DNA from: CAVPUA01 sp963828015
GTDB lineage: Bacteria; Actinomycetota; Actinomycetes; Mycobacteriales; Jatrophihabitantaceae
Assembly (NCBI GenBank): GCA_963828015.1
Contig: CAWHCD010000005.1
Location: forward strand, 124,001 to 188,000
Direction of reading: 5' to 3'
Length of the DNA stretch: 64,000 bases
The position numbers were made by a program, and so were the translations under genes. The notes under the pieces were generated by a model that was not told the DNA's origin, ran no database searches, and saw nothing but the letters and a program-made list of their open reading frames with translations. Below, one piece after another: positions 7,119-15,558 of this stretch (its first letter is position 1; every line of letters starts with the position of its first letter).

Positions 7119-10100
7119 TGTCATGCGAATTGACCTGTTCACCGAGGCGCGAGCCGCCGACGACGAACTCGGTGAACACGGTCCAGGTGTGTGGGACCGC
7201 AACCACCGCCTGCAGCGGGGCGGCATCGATCGCGGCTCAGGCGTGGCAGTGGAACCTCGATTATGTCCTCGACCCGCACGGCAACGCTGAGGTGCTCTAT
7301 TACAACAAGTTCGTGAACTATTACGAGGAACTCGGCAACGCCGCGGCCGTGCCCTACGTGCGGGACAGTCAATTGAGTGAGATCGATTACGGCCTGCGTT
7401 CGGGCAGCTTCTCGAGCATTCCCGCTTCGGACAAGGTGTTGTTCACCTACGCGCCGCGGTGCGAAATCGGGGTGGCCGGCGAACCGGCCGGTGCCTGCTC
7501 CACGCAGCCGCCGTCCTCGGGTAATGCCGCCTATTGGCCTGACGTGCCGTGGGATCAGTACTGCGGTGGTGGGACCTGCACCCAGACCTCGCCCACGTTC
7601 TGGTCGCAGAGCTTGCTGTCTACGGTCACCACCCAGGTCCTCAGCGGGGGCGCCTACACCAATGTCGACACGTGGACTCTGTCGCAGATCTGGCCCGATC
7701 CCGGTGATGGCAGTTCGGCGTCGCTGTGGCTGAGTTCGGTCGCGCACACCGGCTACTCCTCCGGGTCGGGAACCAACGGCCCGAGCGCGGTCTCGACACC
7801 GCTCACCGGCTTCGCGGGCACACGGTTCCAGAACCGGGTGGCCGCGACGGGCGGCTTGGTCGCGTTGAACAAGTACCGGCTGACCGGGATCGACCCTGAC
7901 ACCGGCGCGATCGTCACCGTGACCTATTACCCGCAGGACTGCAGCGCGGGGTCGCTGCCACCCAGCCCGGAAGCCAATATCCGTCGGTGTTTCCCGACGT
8001 GGTGGGCGCCGGCGGGCAGTTCCCCGCAACCGGACTGGTTCAACAAGTACCTCGTCGCGAAGGTGGTCAGCGCTCCGGCGACAGGTGGCAGCTCGGATGC
8101 CAACCACGAAACGGACTACTTCTACACCGATCCCGGTCAATCATTGTGGCGTTTCGATGAGAGCCCAGCGGTCACCGACAGCCAACGCACCTGGGACACC
8201 TTCACCGGCTACAAGCAAGTCGAGATCCGCACCGGCGATCCCGCGGTCGCGGCCACCCAACACACCACCGACTACACCTTCTTCCAAGGCCTCAACGGTG
8301 ACCCCGACGGCCCGATCAACGCCCCGACCAGCGCGAGCCGCTCCGCGACGCTGAGCGCGGGATCGGTGTCGGTACCCGACAACCTGCCTTGGGCCGGGCA
8401 GGTGTTCGAACAGATCACCCGCGTCGGTTCCTCGGGGACAACTGCGCCCTCGACGACACCAATCCTGGCCGACACGGTCACCGCACCCTCCAACGCCGTG
8501 GTCACGGCCACCAGCAGCTACAACTACACCGCCTACGAGTTCGGCAACTCCACCGCCTGGTCGGCGGGAGCGTTCTACGGCACCTACGCCACGCTGACCG
8601 CGGACGTGAACCACGACGGCAAGGCTGACCTCATCGCGGTCGATGCGAGCAACACCTTCGTGATGCTGTCCACCGGGTCTGGCTACGCCGCGCCCTCGAC
8701 CTGGTCGAGCGTGCCGTTTCACGGAACGGTCGGCACCTACGCCGCCGACGTCAATCATGACGGCTACGCCGATCTTGTCGCGGTCAATAGCAGCAGCACC
8801 TCGGTTATGCTCGCGTCCTCCGGCGGTGGCTTCTACGCGCCCGTCGGGTGGTCCTCGGTCCCGTTTTATGGAACGCAGGCCACGTTGCTGACCGACGTCA
8901 ACGGCGACGGCTACGCCGATCTGGTTGCGGTCAACGCGAGCAACACCTACGTGATGCTGTCCTCGGGGACCGGCTTCTACGCCCCGGTCGTGTGGTCGTC
9001 GGCGGCCTTCTACGGGACCACCGTGACCCTGGCCGGCGACATCAATCACGACGGCAAATCGGATCTGATCGCGGTCAACGGGGGCAGCGTCTACGTCATG
9101 CTCGCGAATGCCGGCGGGACCGCGTTCAACGCCGTCGCGCTTTGGTCAGCGGCGACGTTCTCCGGGACGGTGGCCACCCTGGTCGGCGACGTCAATGGCG
9201 ACGGCTACGCCGACCTGATCGCGGTTGACCCCTACGCCACCCGGGTCATGTATTCCACCGGCACCGGGTTCTTGCCGCAGACCGGTATGTCCGCGGTCGC
9301 GTTCTACGGTTACTACGCAACGTTGGCCGGTGATGCGACCGGCGACGGCAAGGCCGACCTCATCGCGGTCGACGCCAGCAACACCTACGTGCTGGCCTCC
9401 ACCGCCGGCACCGTCACCCAAACCGTCTACCTCACCGGCAAGACCGTGGCCACGACCACCACCCCGGTGTCCACCGGCGGAACCCGAACCGAGACGATCA
9501 CCACGATCCGTGACACCACCTACGGGCTCACCACCCAGGTCGAGGACGCGACGTCGGACGCGGGCACGACCTGCACCAACACCAGCTACGCCACCGCGTC
9601 CAGCAGCTACCTGGTCGACTACCCGGCCCGGGTCACGAAGCTCGGTGTCGCGTGCGCGGCGACCCCGACCTACCCCGCCGACCTCACGGTCTCGGGAGCT
9701 GACGTCATCTCCGACACCGCGACCCTCTACGACGGTGGAGCTCTCGGTGCTGCCCCGTCGGTGGGCGATCCCACGACTAGTGAGACGGCGATCGGCTACA
9801 GCGGTTCCACCCCGATCTGGCGGGTCCTGTCCACCGCGACCTACGACGCTTTGGGTCGAGCCCTGACGAGCACCGACCCGAACGCCAACGGCGGTGTCGC
9901 GGCCACGACAAGCACCTCGTACACGCCGGCGACGAGTGGACCGCTGACGTCGACCACGGTGACCACGACCAGCCCGTACAGCTGGACCTCGACGACGACG
10001 GTGAACCCGGCGTGGGGGGCGGTCATCTCCAGCAGCGACGTCAACGGCAACCTGACGAGCGCGACCGTCGACGCGTTGGGTCGCACCAGCCAGGTGTGGG

Positions 10101-12478
10101 AACCGAACTGGCCGCAGTCGGCGCACGCCGGCACGCCGTCGCTGCTGTACAGCTACAGCTTGTCCTTGACCGCGGCGAACGTGGTCGAGACCACCGCGCT
10201 CAACGCCTCCGGCGCCACCACGAGCAGTTTCGCCCTCTACGACGGGTTGCTGCAGCCGATTCAGACCCAAGCCCCCTCCGAAGGAGGCGGCACCGTGCTC
10301 ACCGACACCGTCTACGACGCGAACGGGCAGACCGTCCTCACGACGGCCCCCTACTACGCCACCGGCACCCCATCCGGCACCCTGCAGACACCCACCGGCA
10401 CCCTTCCGTCACTGACCACCACCAGCTACGACGGGGCCGGGCGGACCACGGCCAGCACCCTGCTCGCCGGGGCCACGGAGAGCCCCACCGCCCCCGGTGG
10501 GACCACCCAATGGACGACCACCACGGCGTACTCCGGCGCGGACCGCACCGACGTCGTCCCGCCGAGCGGCGGCACCCCGACCTCCACCTTCACCAACACC
10601 CGGGGCAAGACCACGACCCTGACCCAGTACCTGTCGACCGGGATCTCCGGCACGACAGAATCCACCACCTACGGCTACGACCAGCGCGGGGACATGACCA
10701 CCATGACCAACCCTGCGGGTTCGACCTGGACGTGGACGTTCAACGTCCTCGCTCAGCAGATCCAGGCCGTCGACCCGGCCACCGGAAGCAGCACCACTGC
10801 CTACACCGCCGACGGGCAGGTCGATCACACCACCGACAACGCCGGCAACACCCTGGCCTACAGCTACGACAAACTCGGCCGCAAGACCGGCGAATACTCC
10901 GGCACCACCGGCGGTGTGGAGCTGGCGGCCTGGACCTATGACAGCGCGACCCTCGGCAAGAACCAGCCCGCCGCCGCGACCCGCTACATCGGTGGCACCG
11001 CCGGCAGCCCCGGCACCGGCACCGCCTACGCCAGCGCGGTCAGCGCGTACACCACGCTCGGGTCACCGGCGTCGACGACCACGACGATTGGCGGCACCAC
11101 ACCGCTGGCCGGTTCGTACACCACCGGCTACACCTACGCCCCCGACGGCTCACCGCTGACCCAGGCCGACCCGGCCGAGGGTGGGATCGCGGCGGAGACG
11201 ATCACCGACACCTACGACACGCTGGGCAACCCCTACAGCGCGACCTCGGGGCTCGGGTCGATCCTGGACTCCGCGACCTACACCCACCTCGGGCAGCTCG
11301 CCCAAACCCTGGCCACGACCAGCGGCACCCAGATCGCCCACACCTACACCTACGAGCCCGCCAGCCTGCGCCTGTCCACCGACTACACGAACAGCCCGAG
11401 CAGCGGCGGCGTCCTGTCCAATGACACCTACACCTACGACAGCGCCGGCGACATCCTCGAGGACAACAACGTCGTCACCGGGGTCGCGACCGACACCCAG
11501 TGCTACAGCTACGACCCGCTGCAGGACCTGACCGCGGCCTGGACCCCGTCCTCGAACGCCTGCACCGCAGCGCCCTCCTCCTCAGCGTTGGGTGGCCCGG
11601 CGCCGTACTGGACCAGCTACACCATCAACCCGGCCAACGGTGACCGCACCCAAGACATTCGCCACGCCACCACCGGCACCGGTCTGGACACCCGCGACAC
11701 CTACACCTACCCCACCAGCGGCTACCTCGCTGGCGGAGTCGGCGGGCCCACCGCGCAATCGGGCGTGCAACACGCCACCGCCGCCGCCGGGACGAACCCG
11801 GTCACCGGCACCTGGACGGTCACCGGAGCCGACGCCTACGCCTACAACGGCAACGGGTCCACCACCACCCGACCCGGCCAGAGCATCACCTACGACGCCG
11901 AGGGCCACCAACAGCAAGTCACCGTCACCGCCGGCACCACCCAGAACGACATCTACGACGCCAACGGCACCTTGTTGCTGCAAACCGAATCCAGCGCCGG
12001 CACCGGTACCACCGCGTTCCTGGGTGACACCGAACTGCACGTCGCCTCCGGCAGCAGCACCGTCACCGCCACCCGCACCTACACCGCCGCCGGACAGGTC
12101 CTCGCCGAACGCGACACCACCAGCGGGGTCACCGGCACCCAGTACTACTACCTCGACACCAACACCACCGGAACCGCGGCCGCCAGCCTCGCCGTCAGCG
12201 GCGCGACCATCACCCGCCGCTACACCGACCCCTACGGCAACCCCCGCGGCACCACCACCCCGTGGACCAGCACCCACGGCTACCTCAACGCCCCCACCTC
12301 GACCCTCACCGGCCTCGACCCACCTCGGCGCCCGCCAATACGACCCCACCACCGGCAAATTCTTGTCGGTCGATCCGCTCGCGATCACCGGCAACCCACA
12401 GCAGATGAACGGCTACGCCTACGCCGACAACGACCCGGTCACCAACTCCGACCCGACCGGCCTCGCGACTGCTTGTGA
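7118..12478 (+). CDS. RHS/YD-repeat protein body with VCBS propeller, 5'-truncated and frameshifted before its tip
   Basis: The frame opens at ATG 7118 and encodes about 1786 residues. It begins almost directly with AWQWNLDYVLDPHGNAEV, a motif that normally lies deep inside secreted actinobacterial RHS proteins. No signal peptide or N-terminal delivery domain is present. Residues about 485-765 are six VCBS/FG-GAP-type repeats (DVNHDGKADLIAVD). YD repeats (YDALGR, YDGAGR, YDKLGRKTGEY, YTYDSAGDI) run from about 900 to 1735. Compared with the second copy, one extra G at 12317 shifts the frame just before the conserved core, so the protein ends in 55 aberrant residues at 12478 and misses its toxin tip. 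RHS proteins form a hollow shell around a C-terminal toxin. This copy is probably not a functional exported toxin as it stands. Confidence 0.85.
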   Translation: MSCELTCSPRREPPTTNSVNTVQVCGTATTACSGAASIAAQAWQWNLDYVLDPHGNAEVLYYNKFVNYYEELGNAAAVPYVRDSQLSEIDYGLRSGSFSSIPASDKVLFTYAPRCEIGVAGEPAGACSTQPPSSGNAAYWPDVPWDQYCGGGTCTQTSPTFWSQSLLSTVTTQVLSGGAYTNVDTWTLSQIWPDPGDGSSASLWLSSVAHTGYSSGSGTNGPSAVSTPLTGFAGTRFQNRVAATGGLVALNKYRLTGIDPDTGAIVTVTYYPQDCSAGSLPPSPEANIRRCFPTWWAPAGSSPQPDWFNKYLVAKVVSAPATGGSSDANHETDYFYTDPGQSLWRFDESPAVTDSQRTWDTFTGYKQVEIRTGDPAVAATQHTTDYTFFQGLNGDPDGPINAPTSASRSATLSAGSVSVPDNLPWAGQVFEQITRVGSSGTTAPSTTPILADTVTAPSNAVVTATSSYNYTAYEFGNSTAWSAGAFYGTYATLTADVNHDGKADLIAVDASNTFVMLSTGSGYAAPSTWSSVPFHGTVGTYAADVNHDGYADLVAVNSSSTSVMLASSGGGFYAPVGWSSVPFYGTQATLLTDVNGDGYADLVAVNASNTYVMLSSGTGFYAPVVWSSAAFYGTTVTLAGDINHDGKSDLIAVNGGSVYVMLANAGGTAFNAVALWSAATFSGTVATLVGDVNGDGYADLIAVDPYATRVMYSTGTGFLPQTGMSAVAFYGYYATLAGDATGDGKADLIAVDASNTYVLASTAGTVTQTVYLTGKTVATTTTPVSTGGTRTETITTIRDTTYGLTTQVEDATSDAGTTCTNTSYATASSSYLVDYPARVTKLGVACAATPTYPADLTVSGADVISDTATLYDGGALGAAPSVGDPTTSETAIGYSGSTPIWRVLSTATYDALGRALTSTDPNANGGVAATTSTSYTPATSGPLTSTTVTTTSPYSWTSTTTVNPAWGAVISSSDVNGNLTSATVDALGRTSQVWEPNWPQSAHAGTPSLLYSYSLSLTAANVVETTALNASGATTSSFALYDGLLQPIQTQAPSEGGGTVLTDTVYDANGQTVLTTAPYYATGTPSGTLQTPTGTLPSLTTTSYDGAGRTTASTLLAGATESPTAPGGTTQWTTTTAYSGADRTDVVPPSGGTPTSTFTNTRGKTTTLTQYLSTGISGTTESTTYGYDQRGDMTTMTNPAGSTWTWTFNVLAQQIQAVDPATGSSTTAYTADGQVDHTTDNAGNTLAYSYDKLGRKTGEYSGTTGGVELAAWTYDSATLGKNQPAAATRYIGGTAGSPGTGTAYASAVSAYTTLGSPASTTTTIGGTTPLAGSYTTGYTYAPDGSPLTQADPAEGGIAAETITDTYDTLGNPYSATSGLGSILDSATYTHLGQLAQTLATTSGTQIAHTYTYEPASLRLSTDYTNSPSSGGVLSNDTYTYDSAGDILEDNNVVTGVATDTQCYSYDPLQDLTAAWTPSSNACTAAPSSSALGGPAPYWTSYTINPANGDRTQDIRHATTGTGLDTRDTYTYPTSGYLAGGVGGPTAQSGVQHATAAAGTNPVTGTWTVTGADAYAYNGNGSTTTRPGQSITYDAEGHQQQVTVTAGTTQNDIYDANGTLLLQTESSAGTGTTAFLGDTELHVASGSSTVTATRTYTAAGQVLAERDTTSGVTGTQYYYLDTNTTGTAAASLAVSGATITRRYTDPYGNPRGTTTPWTSTHGYLNAPTSTLTGLDPPRRPPIRPHHRQILVGRSARDHRQPTADERLRLRRQRPGHQLRPDRPRDCL
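7123..7290 (+). pseudogene. Possible 5' remnant of a lost gene, overprinted at the RHS junction
   Basis: An ATG at 7123 opens a 55-codon frame whose first residues (MRIDLFTEARAADDELG) look like a genuine protein start, but which then turns into arginine/proline-rich sequence in the wrong frame relative to the RHS protein. I infer that a divergent gene of the element once began here and that most of it was replaced by the RHS segment, with a junction near 7165-7200. The short length makes this tentative. Confidence 0.3.
8569..9411 (+). repeat. Six tandem VCBS/FG-GAP-type repeats, about 147 bp each
   Basis: Each unit encodes roughly 49 residues, starting with F-Y/H-G-T, then an Asp-rich calcium-binding-like loop DVNHDGKADL or DVNGDGYADL, then VMLS-T/S-GTGF and a W-S-S/A element. 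The six units match one seven-bladed-propeller-type repeat family, as in integrin-alpha-like domains. The repeats lie inside the RHS protein upstream of its YD repeats. Confidence 0.85.
11233..12347 (+). repeat. Duplicated RHS block, copy 1 (pairs with 17527-18640)
   Basis: From ctacagcgcgacctcgggg onward this 1.1-kb segment aligns without indels to 17527 onward at a constant offset of 6294 until position 12316, with only scattered substitutions. One extra G at 12317 is the only length change. Beyond about 12347 the two copies remain alignable at protein level for a further 60 residues, then diverge completely into different tips. Confidence 0.9.
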
Positions 12479-13196
12479 CGCCGAACCCGGCGCCTGCGCT
12501 CAGGACGGCGGACCCCAAACCTTCGGCGGCGGACCCTCCCAAGTCTCCGCCCCCAACCTGCGCGGCGGCGATAACTACAGGGGCTGCAGCGACGAGGCCT
12601 ACGTCTGCGGTAGGCAGACTGCCGCGCCACCGCCCCCCGGCAACACGGCGAAGAGCTCAACCGGCGGTAAGCCGAGTAGCGGCGGATATAGCTACACGTA
12701 CAGCGAAGACATTGGCCCGGTCTCGAAGACAGGTTCCGCGTCGGCCGTTGCCTCCGAATTTGAAGAAAGTCCCAAACAGATATTCCCATTTGATATCACG
12801 GGCTGCGGATCCTTTACTGAGGGAGCGATTTGCACTCTCCATGCCGGGCCATCTTCCGCCGGAGGCGTTGGTCAAGTCATAGTTCATTTGACCTCGGACG
12901 GATTTATGTTCGAGGTAATCTCCGACGGATACTTCGACGCTCGAGGCTCTATTATTGCCTTTTCGTTGAAGGAAAGGGGGGGTGAACTTTACCTATCGCA
13001 GCAAGCTCGATCTACCGGCGCTTCTGCGCTGATTAAAGGTACGGTTCAGGCCGGATACCCTCACACTGTTTGGAAAGACCAAGCGCACAACTTGCGCGAA
13101 GCCCTCGGGACCGAACCAAGTCACCCGGGTTTCGATTGGACGTCTCCTAGCGACTGGGCAGATGGCTTCGACGGCGACTGGGGCAGCTGGTTTTGA
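12318..13196 (+). pseudogene. RHS conserved core plus toxin tip A, out of frame with the RHS body
   Basis: This frame continues the RHS protein if the extra G at 12317 is removed. It starts HLGARQYDPTTGKFLSVDP, the hallmark RHS core repeat, and reaches the DPTGLATACDAEPGACAQDGG pre-tip linker. After about 12560 the base composition becomes AT-richer and the sequence is unique: a Gly/Ser/Pro linker, then a compact domain with GCGSFTEGAICTLHAG, GQVIVHLTSDGFMFEVISDG and GSIIAFSLKERGGELYLSQQ, ending DGDWGSWF. I do not recognise the toxin family. A membrane protein gene overlaps its stop and is the candidate immunity gene. No start codon with a ribosome site serves this frame alone. Confidence 0.75.
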
Positions 13197-13486
13197 TGCC
13201 CGGTAGACTTGGCCGCGTGACCGCTCCGAGTAGCCGCGTCGTCGTCTGGCAAGGACTATTTTGGAGTCTTGCTGTTGCGTTCTGGATCTCAGCGATTTAC
13301 GTGGCTGTGGACGCCTGTACGAATCGAATGGCGTTGTACGGCGTGCCCGGGCTGTGTGCGGCGTTCCTGATCCCGATTGGACTCGGGCTTGCTAAGCGCG
13401 CTTGGTTGGCTGGCTTGTTTTTGGGCGCGGCTGTCTCCTACCTTCTGATGGTTGGCCTTCTGCTGGCCACCTTGACTGTCTATTGA
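13196..13486 (+). CDS. Small membrane protein, candidate immunity protein for tip A
   Basis: ATG 13196 uses the last base of the tip A stop, so translation is coupled. The 96-residue product has three predicted hydrophobic helices (QGLFWSLAVAFWISAIYVAV, GVPGLCAAFLIPIGLGLA, and LAGLFLGAAVSYLLMVGLLL). A cognate immunity protein in the inner membrane would fit a toxin that acts on the membrane or envelope, but no homology supports this. GTG 13217 is an alternative start. Confidence 0.55.
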   Translation: MPGRLGRVTAPSSRVVVWQGLFWSLAVAFWISAIYVAVDACTNRMALYGVPGLCAAFLIPIGLGLAKRAWLAGLFLGAAVSYLLMVGLLLATLTVY

Positions 13487-13532
13487 TCGTCTCGTAGGTG
13501 ATGTGGAGAAACCTAACCTCCCGCCGAGTTGA

Positions 13533-13691
13533 GCACCTAAAGAGGACGCTACGCCGAGGAAATGCCGCGAGAAGCAACCAGCTGCATTCTGCCTGACCAA
13601 CGAAGACGGCACGAAAATCCATGACGCGGTCAACGCACCAGACGGAGTAACGATTATGGGCGGTGCTGGTGGAGAAGGTGATGAGGAATGA
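13533..13691 (+). pseudogene. 3' remnant of a lost toxin tip (tip B)
   Basis: After a stop at 13530 an open frame without a start codon ends at TGA 13691; its last residues (AFCLTNEDGTKIHDAV, NAPDGVTIMGGAG, EGDEE) look like real protein. Eighteen bases later a well-formed ribosome site precedes another small gene. This is the order of tip then immunity gene seen elsewhere in the island, so I read the fragment as the end of a deleted tip. Evidence is limited to context and codon plausibility. Confidence 0.35.
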
Positions 13692-13708
13692 ATCACTGAG
13701 GAGGTGGC

Positions 13709-13987
13709 GTGACCGAGAATGACGGAATCGGGGACACCGGAATCGCGCAGGTCCTGGACCGCCTTGTCGCGGCCGGAGCAACGGTTCGTCGGCTGAATCG
13801 TGTTCATTCCGGTGAAGATGTGAATCTGTGGTTTGTGACACGACCTGATTCCCAAAACGAAGTACAGATCGAAACACCACCAACAGGGAAGGGCCCATAT
13901 CTAGTCAAAGGCAATTTTCCCGGGCAGCGCATGGTGGCCGTGGATGAGGAAGAAGCCGTTCGTGTCATAACAGAATGGCTGTCCTGA
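13709..13987 (+). CDS. Small acidic protein, candidate orphan immunity protein B
   Basis: The GTG start follows the ribosome site gaggagg at 13697-13703. The 92-residue product is soluble, with a helix-strand pattern (IAQVLDRLVAAGATVRRLNR, VNLWFVTRPDSQNEVQIE, ending DEEEAVRVITEWLS). It matches no family I can name. Its position behind a tip remnant and its size suggest an immunity protein retained after loss of the toxin. Confidence 0.55.
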   Translation: MTENDGIGDTGIAQVLDRLVAAGATVRRLNRVHSGEDVNLWFVTRPDSQNEVQIETPPTGKGPYLVKGNFPGQRMVAVDEEEAVRVITEWLS

Positions 13988-14590
13988 TCTGCCCGCGACG
14001 TGCTGTGCGCTGAACCGATGCTGGTGCGGTCGCGGGGTCCGCTGCTCAAGTAGTGCTCGCCGGGCCCGCCCGATAGCTGACACCGACCTCGACCAGGTGT
14101 GCGTGGCCCTGGAAATCTTCGCCATCGCCGGCCGCACCCGCTGGCGCGGTACTTGATGGCACTGAACCCGTCACAGGGAGAGCTTCGCTAGCGAACACGA
14201 ACCACCCTTCTGAGGTGTCTGGGCCGGCCGGGGGCCGGCGAGTTCTTCTCCTAGCTGCCGGTTCTTAACTGGTCTGTCGTGTCGCTTGCCGGCCCGGCGG
14301 GTGGCATCCTCACCGGCATGACGACCGGCCTGGGCACGCGGCTGGGCCCGCGTCTGGGCCGGGCTGCGTCACGCCCGGCAACAGCGTCGGGGACCAGGTC
14401 GGGCGGCTCACGACCCAGCCCGGCACGACCAGCGGCTAGGGCAAAACCGGGTCGGGCACCGGGCCGGTCCGGGCTGGAAACTCGCGTCGGGCGTTTTTCA
14501 CGGGAGTTGATCTTGCCGGGTCGGGTCGAGCCGCTCGCAGCCCCCGGAACGCGTCGGGTGTTACGACCTAGCGGGTCGGTGGTGGCGGTG
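13988..14590 (+). other. Degenerate region ahead of toxin cassette C
   Basis: No convincing gene is seen in the first 300 bases; short frames such as DLDQVCVALEIFAIAGRTRW suggest debris. A GC hairpin (ggccggccgggggccggc) lies near 14222. From about 14410 to 14620 the DNA resembles 20610-20830 ahead of cassette E, with shared blocks such as cggctagg, aaactcg and ggtggggtcgtt. These two upstream segments share ancestry although neither reads as a normal RHS repeat. Confidence 0.4.
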
Positions 14591-15499
14591 GGGTCGTTAG
14601 TTGCCCGCCAATACGACCCATCCCTCGGACGATTCACCACCATCGACCCGCAACTGGCACCTATGCTGCCGCAACAAAACAATGGCTACACCTATGGTTG
14701 GAACAATCCCGGAACGCACGCCGATCCGACCGGGCTGATACCTCAGTGCCCAGGCGGTGGCGCGATTCCCGATGGCGATCGGAGAAACTGCCCGGACCGT
14801 TCAGCGCAGTCGGATGCTGCGTCGCCGGCTGTAACTCCATCTCCGCCAACGCCGAGCGAAGCGCAAGAATCGATGAACCGGACTGGGCCCCATAACGCGG
14901 CTGTCGTAGCCGCGATCGCCCAGCTCACCATCCAATACGGGCTGGCGCCCAGTGGCTTCATCGATTACTTCCGAATCTTCGGTGCAGCGAAACGATGCAT
15001 GGGAACGGATCAAGCTGAGATCGGTTGTGGATACGGAGTTCCTGACATTCTCTACCAGGATCCGAGCACCAAATTGCTGACAGTTTGGGAGGTAAAATCA
15101 GGCACGATAAACGGCGCGATTTCACTCGCGCAGTCGGAAGCTGCATGGTACGCGAAGTGGCTAACGGAAAATGGCCAGGCTGCCGTCGTTGGAGGCGCCT
15201 TCGACCCCATCAGCTACGGCCCGTCTGCGGGAAACCTAGTCGTAGGGCCGGGAGCTGGCGCGGCGATTTATACCCAGGCGAATCCACCAGAGAAGCGTGC
15301 ACCTGAACCCACCCCCGCGCCAGCCCCCCGTGGCGTACCCGCGGCAGTGCCAGTTCCTTCATCGGCGCCGCAAGCCGTGCCCGGACCTGGAGGACTGGCT
15401 TTCAACCCCGCAGACGGACGTTACGTGTTGCCAGCGGTCGAGGCGGGACTCGGGGGACTACTGGCTCTTCTGTTCTTTCTGGTCGTAGCGCCGAAGTGA
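14279..15499 (+). CDS. Orphan RHS core with PD-(D/E)xK nuclease-like toxin tip (cassette C)
   Basis: The frame opens at GTG 14279, but the first 105 residues are Arg/Pro/Gly-rich debris. Recognisable RHS core starts at VARQYDPSLGRFTTIDP and ends NPGTHADPTGL. After a Pro/Ser linker, a 150-residue domain contains GYGVPDILYQDP and, 15 residues on, LTVWEVKSG. P255-D256, E271 and K273 match the PD-(D/E)xK endonuclease active site, so the tip is probably a DNase or RNase toxin. A Pro-rich stretch and a final hydrophobic segment (GLGGLLALLFFLVVAP) follow, which is unusual for such a tip. The full RHS shell is missing, so this is a silent or donor cassette unless joined to an RHS body. Confidence 0.72.
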   Translation: MSLAGPAGGILTGMTTGLGTRLGPRLGRAASRPATASGTRSGGSRPSPARPAARAKPGRAPGRSGLETRVGRFSRELILPGRVEPLAAPGTRRVLRPSGSVVAVGSLVARQYDPSLGRFTTIDPQLAPMLPQQNNGYTYGWNNPGTHADPTGLIPQCPGGGAIPDGDRRNCPDRSAQSDAASPAVTPSPPTPSEAQESMNRTGPHNAAVVAAIAQLTIQYGLAPSGFIDYFRIFGAAKRCMGTDQAEIGCGYGVPDILYQDPSTKLLTVWEVKSGTINGAISLAQSEAAWYAKWLTENGQAAVVGGAFDPISYGPSAGNLVVGPGAGAAIYTQANPPEKRAPEPTPAPAPRGVPAAVPVPSSAPQAVPGPGGLAFNPADGRYVLPAVEAGLGGLLALLFFLVVAPK

Positions 15500-15558
15500 G
15501 ATGATCGAGTGATGTGATGTCATTTATGCGCATTGGACCTAAGCTCTAGGAGACTGAT

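Noticed and set aside
8569..12300. CRISPR array or DNA satellite in the repeat-rich region
   Set aside because: Units are 49 residues long, diverged and in frame; they are VCBS and YD protein repeats with no spacers.
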